Shown here piece after piece: positions 1 to 5,124 of a DNA stretch of 5,124 nt (position 1 is the stretch's first letter; every line of letters starts with the position of its first letter). Origin of the DNA: Lentisphaerota bacterium (GTDB lineage Bacteria; Verrucomicrobiota; Lentisphaeria; Oligosphaerales; JAFGRS01). The notes under the pieces are model-generated. The model worked only from the letters and a program-made list of their open reading frames with translations, was not told where the DNA came from and did not search any database. Location: NCBI GenBank assembly GCA_012514865.1, contig JAAYZO010000481.1:1-5124 (forward strand). The letters are read 5' to 3'. The translations under genes and the position numbers were made by a program.

Positions 1-8
1 CCCCGGCT

Positions 9-31
9 ACGATCTGGCACCCCTCCAGGGT
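9..31 (+). repeat. Direct repeat copy 1 (23 bp)
   Basis: This 23-base segment is identical to 112-134, an offset of 103 bases. With flanking bases the match extends to 1-31 versus 104-134 with two differences, at 7-8, and may extend left of the window. The apex can pair CACCC (18-22) with GGGTG (28-32), or CTGG (14-17) with CCAG (25-28). An outer stem pairs CCCGG (2-6) with CCGGG (34-38). It looks like a REP-type intergenic palindrome, but copy number elsewhere in the genome cannot be seen. Confidence 0.75.
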
Positions 32-75
32 GACCGGGTGAGTGCTGACGCGATCGTCGCGTGTTCCGTGGATTC

Positions 76-114
76 CGTCTCCGGGGGTCGTGCGACGCGC
101 GACCCCCGGAGACG
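76..114. repeat. Perfect 15-bp inverted repeat (hairpin A)
   Basis: Bases 76-90 are the exact reverse complement of 100-114. The nine-base centre (91-99) can add a G-T wobble and two more pairs, leaving a three-base loop GAC. The stem is very GC-rich. No T-run follows on either strand, so it is not a standard Rho-independent terminator. It could be a terminator of an atypical kind, a transcript-stabilising hairpin, a protein-binding palindrome or part of a REP-like element. Confidence 0.85.
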
Positions 115-143
115 ATCTGGCACCCCTCCAGGGTCGTCTCCGG
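106..143. repeat. Perfect 10-bp inverted repeat (hairpin B), overlaps A and C
   Basis: Bases 106-115 (CCGGAGACGA) pair perfectly with 134-143 (TCGTCTCCGG). The 18-base loop carries an inner CTGG/CCAG stem (117-120 with 128-131). Its 5' arm is also the 3' arm of hairpin A, and its 3' arm shares 140-143 with hairpin C, so B cannot form in one strand together with intact A or C. Confidence 0.75.
112..134 (+). repeat. Direct repeat copy 2 (23 bp)
   Basis: Exact second copy of 9-31. It forms the 5' arm end and loop of the perfect inverted repeat at 106-143. The core GATCTGGCACCCCTCCAGGG (114-133) is the same as in copy 1, while the flanks that make the outer stem differ from those of copy 1. Confidence 0.75.
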
Positions 144-158
144 CGCCCGGGGCGCCGG
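140..158. repeat. Perfect 8-bp inverted repeat (hairpin C)
   Basis: CCGGCGCC (140-147) pairs with GGCGCCGG (151-158) around the three-base loop CGG. It can coexist with hairpin A but competes with hairpin B for bases 140-143. An all-GC palindrome like this is more easily met by chance in such GC-rich DNA than hairpin A. Confidence 0.6.
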
Positions 159-161
159 CCA

Positions 162-186
162 TGGCAAGGCGAAACACCGCTTGCCA
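162..186. repeat. 7-bp inverted repeat (hairpin D)
   Basis: TGGCAAG (162-168) pairs with CTTGCCA (180-186) around an 11-base loop, and two more pairs (170-171 with 178-179) are possible past a bulge. It lies directly after hairpin C. The mixed AT/GC stem makes it somewhat less likely to be a composition artefact. Confidence 0.5.
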
Positions 187-235
187 CCGGCGTGGAGCGC
201 GAGTGTCCACAGACGCGAAGGCGTCCACGAGCCGG
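187..235. repeat. Interrupted inverted repeat (hairpin E)
   Basis: CCGGCGTGG (187-195) pairs with CCACG (225-229) and CCGG (232-235), with a two-base bulge AG at 230-231 and a 29-base loop. The loop contains a further CGCG/CGCG pair (198-201 with 214-217). GTCCAC occurs twice here, at 205-210 and 223-228. This is the weakest of the series and may be coincidental. Confidence 0.3.
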
Positions 236-345
236 GCGGCATCGACAGCACAACGACGCGACGTTTCATACGAAGGTGGCCAGGCTAGCGCTGAGGCGAT
301 CCCCGATCAGCCTGTGGGGCAGTCCCGGCAAATGTCGATACGGGC

Positions 346-350
346 AAGGA
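346..350 (+). promoter_or_regulatory. Ribosome binding site of the A2M gene
   Basis: AAGGA, a good Shine-Dalgarno match, ends 9 bases before the ATG at 360. It decides the start: the in-frame GTG at 276 has no comparable purine-rich motif at the right distance. The ATG at 350-352 overlaps the motif but lies in another frame that does not encode the A2M protein. Confidence 0.7.
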
Positions 351-359
351 TGGTGCACG

Positions 360-3300
360 ATGACAACCCACGGTATGCTGCTTGTCGGTCTTCTGGCTCT
401 TTGCGGTGTCGGCCATCTCCTGAGCGCCGGCGAGGCTGAAGACCGCGCCGCCGCCCGCAAGCTCCAGGAGGATGGCAACTATCAGGAGGCCGTGGTGCTC
501 TTCCGGAAGCTCCTGGCCAACCCGACGGTCGACCCGGTCCAGGTCCCCGGCGACCTGCAACGCGGCCTGGACTGCCTCATGCGCCTGGGCCAGCAGGCCG
601 ATCTGGACGGCTTTCTCGAGGACGCGATTGCGGTGCACGGCGGCAACTGGCGGCTTCTTCGGCAGGCCGCCAACGTGTATGCCGGCAGCCTGCCGCATCA
701 CGGCCAGCTCATCGGCGGCGAGTTCCATCGTGGCTATTTTGGCGGCGGCCGCCGTGGTCGCGGCGCTGGCCGCTGGGTGGACTGCAGCGGGCGCGACCGC
801 GTGCGGGCCCTGCAGCTCCTGCAGCAGGCGTTGCCGTTGGTGCAGGCCCTGCCTCGGCCCTCACCCGACGCCGCGGACTTCCATCTGGACTTTGCCCGCC
901 TGGCCGGCGCCGATGCCGATCCTGGCAACGCCTGGCGGCTGCAGCGTCTCACCGACCTGAGCCGCCTGCCGGACCTCGATGCGCCGGCGGACGGCGGCAC
1001 GGCCGGCGGCGCCCCGGTCGGCGCCGATGGCCAGCCGGTCTTCTACGGGGTTCCGGCGAGCTGGGAGGCGGCCGTCAGCGATGGCGAGCGCTGGCGCTGG
1101 CTGCTGCGGCAGTCCGAGGAAGCGGACCCGGCCCGGGCCGGTCGCGCCAGGCTCGCCTTTGCGCAGGTCCTCCAGGCGCAGTTCGATGTCCAGACCCTGG
1201 TTGCGTACGGATCCTGGTTCGGCGGCCGCGACGCGGCTGACCGCGGCGGCATCTTCGCCGTCGACACCCTCAAGGACGACGAGACCATCGCCCGCCTGGC
1301 CACCGGCGTGCGGCGCTTCACCCTCCCCGAGGGCCAGCGCTTCATCGGCCTGCTGAAGGACCTTGCCGCGGGGGATGCGGTGACGAGCGTGCGCCGGGAC
1401 GCGACGCGTCTCCTGGTCAGCATCTACGAGAACCGCCGGCAGTACCCCGAGGCGGTGACCTGGTTGGAGCGCTTCACGGCCTTCGACGACCAGAACGCCG
1501 CTGCCGGCATCCGCCGCATCACCGGCAACTGGGGCCAGTTCGAGCCGGTGAGCACGCTGCCGGCCGGGCGGGCCGCGACGGTGCCCTTCCGCTTCCGCAA
1601 TGCCCGCCGGGTGACCTTCACGGCGCACCGAGTGGACCTGGCGCGGCTGATCGCCGACACGCGTGCCTACGTCCGCGGCCGGCCGGATCAGCTCGACTGG
1701 CAGAGGATGAACCTCGGCGACATCGGCCACCGCCTGGTCTGGGAGAACCAGCGCCAGTACCTCCTCGACAAGGTGGCCGAGTGGACGCTGGAGCTGGCGC
1801 CCCGCGACGGCCATCGCGACCGCCGCATCACGGTCAGCACGCCGCTGCAGAATGCCGGGATGTACCTCCTCGTCGGCGAGGTGGCCGACGGGAACACCAC
1901 GCGTATCCTGGTCGTCCTCGACGACACCGTGATCGTGCGCAAGCCCCTGGACCGCCAGCACCTGGTCTTCGTCGCCGACGCGGCCACCGGCCAGCCGGTG
2001 CCCAACGCCCGCCTCGAGTTCCTCGGCTATCGCCACGAGTGGATCGAGCGCACCCGCAAGCAGCGAATGGTCACGGCCGAACACACGGCCCAGACCAACG
2101 CCGACGGCATGCTCATCCTCGGCCCCAAGGACCTCTCGGATGACTTCGCCTGGCTGATCACCGCCAGCACTCCCGGCGGGCGCCTCGCCTTCGAGGGATT
2201 CTCCGGCATCAGCTACCCCGAGCACTACGACGCCACCTACGAGGCCACCCGGGGCTTCGTCATCACGGACCGGCCGGTGTACCGCCCGGAGCAGCGGGTG
2301 CAGTGGAAGGCCTGGGTCGCCCACGCCAAGTATGACCTCGGCGACACCAGCGCCTTCGCGGCGCGGCCGCTGCGCGTGGTCATCCGCAATCCGCGCAGCG
2401 AGGCGATCGATGAGAAGGACCTCACCGCGGATGCCTACGGGGGTATCCAGGGCGAGCTGCTCCTGGCCGACGGCTGCCCGCTGGGGGTCTACAGCGTCGA
2501 GGTCCTTGTCGACGGCAACGGCGTCGGCCAGGGCTCGTTCCGGGTCGAGGAGTACAAGAAGCCCGAGTTCGAGGTCACGGTCCGGGCGCCCATGGAGCCG
2601 GTGATGCTTGGCGACTCGATCACCGCCAAGGTCGAGGCGCGGTACTACTTCGGGGCGCCGGTCAGCAAGGGCACCGCGACGGTGAAGGTGCTGCGGACCG
2701 ACCACGAGGCGCGCTGGTATCCCGTCATGCCCTGGGATTGGTTCTACGGCTCGGGCTACGGGTGGTTCGCCGCCGACTACGACTGGTACCCGGGCTGGCG
2801 TCGCTGGGGCTGCCCGCGGCCGGGGTACTGGTGGCTGGATCGCTCGGGCCGTCCGCCGGAGGTGGTCGCCGAGGTCGAGCAGCCCCTGCGGCCCGACGGC
2901 ACCATCGAGGTGACGATCGACACCGCCTTGGCCAAGGAGGTCCTCGGCGACCGCGACCACCGCTACGAGATCACCGCCGAGGTGCGCGACGAGTCACGCC
3001 GGACGGTCGTCGGCCAGGGCACCGTCATCGCGGCCCGTGAGGCCTTCAAGGTCTACGCCTGGGTCGACCGCGGGCACTACCGCGTCGGCGATACCGTCCG
3101 CGCCAGCTTCCAGGCCCGCACTGCCGATGGCAAGGGCGTCGCCGGTCGTGGTCGTCTGCGGCTCCTGCGGGTGACCTACGACGCGCAACGCCAGCCGGTC
3201 GAACGCGAGGTCCAGACCTGGGACCTCGACACCGACGCCGCCGGGCACGCCGCGCAGGTCCTGACCGCCGTCGCGCCCGGCCAGTACCGCCTGGCCTGCC

Positions 3301-5124
3301 AGGTGCGCGATGGCAAGGGCCACGAGATCGAGGGCGGCTATGTCTTCGCGGTTCGCGGCGAGGGCGCCGTCGGCACGGACTTCCGCTTCAGCGCCCTGGA
3401 GCTGGTGCCGGACAAGGCTGAGTACCGCCCGGGCGAGCGCGCCGAGGTGGCCGTACGCTGTGACCGCGAGGATGCCGTCGTGCTGCTCTTCACGCGCGCC
3501 TCCCAGGGCGTCTGCCCGGCCCCGAAGATCCTGCGCCTGCAGGGCCGCAGCGCCATCGAGGAGGTCGATATTGCGGTCAAGGACATGCCGAATCTCTTCA
3601 TCGAGGCCCTGACCGTCGCCGACGGCCGGGTGCACTCGGTCATCCGCGAGATGGTGGTGCCGCCGGAGTCGCGTGTGCTCGGCGTCGAGGTGACGCCCTC
3701 GGCGGTGCGCTTTGCACCGGGAGCTAAGGGCCGCGTGCGCCTGCGCCTGACCGAGGCGGACGGGCGGCCTTTCACGGGCGCGGCGGTGGTGAGTGTCTAC
3801 GACAAGAGCGTCGAGGCCATCGCCGGCGGTTCGAACGTGGAGGACATCCGCGCCTTCTTCTGGAAGTGGCGGCGGGGGCACCACGAGAACCTCAGCCACA
3901 GCCTCCTGCGCTGGTTCCACAACCTCCTCAAGGAGGACGAGCCCGGCATGGGCAGCGTGGGGATCTTCGGCGGGCAGGACGCGGAGAACGAGGGCGCGGT
4001 CCTGACGCTCGGCGGCGGCGGCATGGGCGGCGCGATGCGCCGCGGCGGCATGCGTCTTGCCAAGGGCATGGCCGTCGCCGAGGAGGCTATGATCGGCCTG
4101 GCGCCAACGCCCTATCCCAAGCCCGTCCCCGCGATGGCCGCGGGCAATGCCATGCTCATGGCGGACGCCGCGGTCGCCGCCGAGGGCATGGGCGGCATGG
4201 GCGGCGGCGCGGCCGGCGCCGGACCGATGGTGCAGCCGGTGGTGCGCCAGGAGTTCGCCGATACGGCCCTCTGGGTCGGCAGTCTCGAGACCGACCGCGA
4301 GGGCCTGGCCGAGGTCGACCTGGCCCTGCCCGAGAACCTGACGACCTGGAAGATCCGCGTCTGGGCCATGGGCAACGGCACCCGCGTCGGCGAGGGCAGC
4401 GCCGAGGTCGTCACCGCCAAGGACCTCATGGTGCGCCTGCAGGCGCCGCGCTTCTTCGTGCAGAAGGACGAGGTGGTGCTCTCGGCGAATATCCACAACG
4501 AGTTCGCCGACGCCAAGGCGGTGCAGGCCGTCCTCGAGCTGGACGGCCCCTGCCTGGAGGCGATGGAGCCGGCGGCGCGCACGGTCCGCGTCGACGCCAA
4601 GGGCCAGAGCCGCGTCGACTGGCGGGTGCGGGTGGTCCGCGAGGGCGAGGCGGTGGTCCGCATGAAGGCCCTCAGCGACGCCGAGTCCGACGCCATGGAG
4701 ATGCGTTTCCCGGTCTATGTGCATGGCCAGGACACGATGGTCCCGACCTGCGGGATGATGCGGCCGGAGGAGACGCGTGCCGAGGTGACGGTGGCGGTGC
4801 CGGAGGCGCGCCGGCCGGAGTCGGCGCGTCTGGAGGTGCGTTTCTCGCCGTCGCTGGCGATGGCGATGGTCGACGCCCTGCCCTACCTGGTTGCCTATCC
4901 GTACGGCTGCACCGAGCAGACCCTCAACCGCTTCCTGCCGACGGTGCTGACACAGCGTGTTCTGCAGCGCCTGGGTGTCTCGCTGGAGGAGATCCGGGCG
5001 CACCGGGCCAACCTCAACGCGCAGGAACTCGGCGCGCCGGCCGAGCGGGCCGCGCAGTGGCGTCGCGGCGACGCTGAGCCGGTCTTCGACGAGGCGGCGG
5101 TGGCGACCATGGCCCGTGATGGCG
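360..5124 (+). CDS. Alpha-2-macroglobulin family protein, exported, thioester-containing (3' end outside window)
   Basis: Likely a secreted or periplasmic protease trap. In this family, cleavage of a bait region activates a Cys-Gln thioester that bonds covalently to the protease. Seen in the translation: a hydrophobic signal-like stretch (residues 7-21; cleavage likely near 24-26); a TPR-like helical region with repeats near 30-55 and 345-376; macroglobulin beta domains from about 395, with TGQPVPNARLEF near 542-553, TDRPVYRPEQ at 636-645, EEYKKPEFEV at 730-739 and KAEYRPGE at 1019-1026; an aromatic-rich segment at 786-825; a Gly/Met/Ala-rich bait-like segment at 1212-1290; the A2M core signature FADTALW (1299-1305) through LPENLTTW (1323-1330); and the thioester YPYGCTEQ at 1513-1520 (Cys1517, Gln1520). 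The start at 360 is chosen because AAGGA lies 9 bases upstream and the signal sequence follows at once; the frame is open back to 42, with weaker GTG starts at 276 and earlier. 1588 codons are visible. The rest of the thioester domain and the C-terminal receptor-binding-like domain are missing from the window. The family call is secure; the physiological role is inferred. Confidence 0.95.
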   Translation, partial: MTTHGMLLVGLLALCGVGHLLSAGEAEDRAAARKLQEDGNYQEAVVLFRKLLANPTVDPVQVPGDLQRGLDCLMRLGQQADLDGFLEDAIAVHGGNWRLLRQAANVYAGSLPHHGQLIGGEFHRGYFGGGRRGRGAGRWVDCSGRDRVRALQLLQQALPLVQALPRPSPDAADFHLDFARLAGADADPGNAWRLQRLTDLSRLPDLDAPADGGTAGGAPVGADGQPVFYGVPASWEAAVSDGERWRWLLRQSEEADPARAGRARLAFAQVLQAQFDVQTLVAYGSWFGGRDAADRGGIFAVDTLKDDETIARLATGVRRFTLPEGQRFIGLLKDLAAGDAVTSVRRDATRLLVSIYENRRQYPEAVTWLERFTAFDDQNAAAGIRRITGNWGQFEPVSTLPAGRAATVPFRFRNARRVTFTAHRVDLARLIADTRAYVRGRPDQLDWQRMNLGDIGHRLVWENQRQYLLDKVAEWTLELAPRDGHRDRRITVSTPLQNAGMYLLVGEVADGNTTRILVVLDDTVIVRKPLDRQHLVFVADAATGQPVPNARLEFLGYRHEWIERTRKQRMVTAEHTAQTNADGMLILGPKDLSDDFAWLITASTPGGRLAFEGFSGISYPEHYDATYEATRGFVITDRPVYRPEQRVQWKAWVAHAKYDLGDTSAFAARPLRVVIRNPRSEAIDEKDLTADAYGGIQGELLLADGCPLGVYSVEVLVDGNGVGQGSFRVEEYKKPEFEVTVRAPMEPVMLGDSITAKVEARYYFGAPVSKGTATVKVLRTDHEARWYPVMPWDWFYGSGYGWFAADYDWYPGWRRWGCPRPGYWWLDRSGRPPEVVAEVEQPLRPDGTIEVTIDTALAKEVLGDRDHRYEITAEVRDESRRTVVGQGTVIAAREAFKVYAWVDRGHYRVGDTVRASFQARTADGKGVAGRGRLRLLRVTYDAQRQPVEREVQTWDLDTDAAGHAAQVLTAVAPGQYRLACQVRDGKGHEIEGGYVFAVRGEGAVGTDFRFSALELVPDKAEYRPGERAEVAVRCDREDAVVLLFTRASQGVCPAPKILRLQGRSAIEEVDIAVKDMPNLFIEALTVADGRVHSVIREMVVPPESRVLGVEVTPSAVRFAPGAKGRVRLRLTEADGRPFTGAAVVSVYDKSVEAIAGGSNVEDIRAFFWKWRRGHHENLSHSLLRWFHNLLKEDEPGMGSVGIFGGQDAENEGAVLTLGGGGMGGAMRRGGMRLAKGMAVAEEAMIGLAPTPYPKPVPAMAAGNAMLMADAAVAAEGMGGMGGGAAGAGPMVQPVVRQEFADTALWVGSLETDREGLAEVDLALPENLTTWKIRVWAMGNGTRVGEGSAEVVTAKDLMVRLQAPRFFVQKDEVVLSANIHNEFADAKAVQAVLELDGPCLEAMEPAARTVRVDAKGQSRVDWRVRVVREGEAVVRMKALSDAESDAMEMRFPVYVHGQDTMVPTCGMMRPEETRAEVTVAVPEARRPESARLEVRFSPSLAMAMVDALPYLVAYPYGCTEQTLNRFLPTVLTQRVLQRLGVSLEEIRAHRANLNAQELGAPAERAAQWRRGDAEPVFDEAAVATMARDG

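Larger units (their letters stand above)
1..359. other. Non-coding leader / intergenic region
   Basis: No convincing gene is seen on either strand. Short open frames here, such as 38-439 on + and 7-228 on -, run straight through perfect inverted repeats, have biased Arg/Ala/Pro/Ser-rich products and lack good start signals. The left two thirds (1-235) is packed with direct and inverted repeats. From 236 to 345 I see no clear structure or strong promoter. The region presumably holds the promoter and 5' leader of the A2M gene. The end of any upstream gene must lie to the left of the window. Confidence 0.7.

Noticed and set aside
76..114. Rho-independent terminator
   Set aside because: The stem is strong, but no T-run follows it on the + strand, nor on the - strand beyond 76.
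1..143. CRISPR array
   Set aside because: Only two copies of the 23-bp repeat, 103 bases apart, with a palindrome rather than a uniform spacer between them. The spacing is far too long for CRISPR.
242..272. Possible sigma-70-like promoter: TCGACA (242-247) with CATACG (267-272)
   Set aside because: The -35 match is good but the -10 match is only 3 of 6, with a 19-base spacer. That is too weak to call in a phylum whose promoter consensus I cannot assume.
38..439. 133-codon open frame on the + strand over the leader
   Set aside because: It passes through all the leader hairpins, is Arg/Ser/Ala-rich, has no visible ribosome binding site and would overlap the A2M start.
861..2960. 699-codon open frame on the - strand
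   Set aside because: It lies wholly inside the A2M gene in the antisense direction. Its product is low-complexity (rich in Gly, Ala, Val, Arg, Asp, His) with no recognisable domain. Strong G/C bias at third positions of the real gene removes stop codons from this antisense frame.
4027..4043. 7-bp inverted repeat GCGGCGC / GCGCCGC inside the coding region
   Set aside because: It arises from Gly/Ala/Arg codons in the low-complexity bait-like segment. Chance occurrence is expected in all-GC repetitive sequence.
2994..5003. 669-codon open frame on the - strand
   Set aside because: Same reasoning: an antisense shadow of the A2M gene, with His/Arg/Ala/Leu-rich composition and no motifs. The + strand product over the same bases has clear family signatures, including the thioester.
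3866..5077. 403-codon open frame on the + strand in a second frame
   Set aside because: Its Gly/Arg/Pro/Ala-rich product is a shifted-frame reading of the A2M gene, with no domain and no start signal.

Overview
The window is dominated by one very long gene on the + strand, starting at 360 and running off the right edge. It encodes an exported alpha-2-macroglobulin (A2M) family protein with an intact thioester motif. 1588 codons are visible without a stop, and the C-terminus lies outside the window. The first 359 bases show no credible gene. They hold a dense series of short repeats and GC-rich inverted repeats, then a Shine-Dalgarno sequence.

The DNA is very GC-rich, and third codon positions in the gene are nearly all G or C. 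The protein resembles the long, soluble bacterial A2M type: a helical TPR-like N-terminus, a chain of macroglobulin beta domains, a Gly/Met/Ala-rich bait-like segment and a CTEQ thioester. To my knowledge this type is typical of Planctomycetota and related lineages. That assignment is an inference from protein style and base composition; no marker gene is present. The enterobacterial A2M arrangement, a lipoprotein next to penicillin-binding protein 1C, is not seen here, but only the 5' side of the gene is visible.

Layout: 1-38, first copy of a repeated hairpin; 76-158, three overlapping perfect inverted repeats that include the second repeat copy; 162-235, two further weaker hairpins; 236-345, nothing clear; 346-350, ribosome binding site; 360-5124, the A2M gene (partial). 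The protein probably acts outside the cytoplasm as a protease trap or surface-defence factor: cleavage of the bait exposes the thioester, which bonds covalently to the attacker. No second gene is available to suggest a pathway. The most unusual items are the leader's mutually exclusive hairpins, the repeat with conserved apex and changed outer stems, and a Trp/Tyr-rich segment inside the A2M protein.
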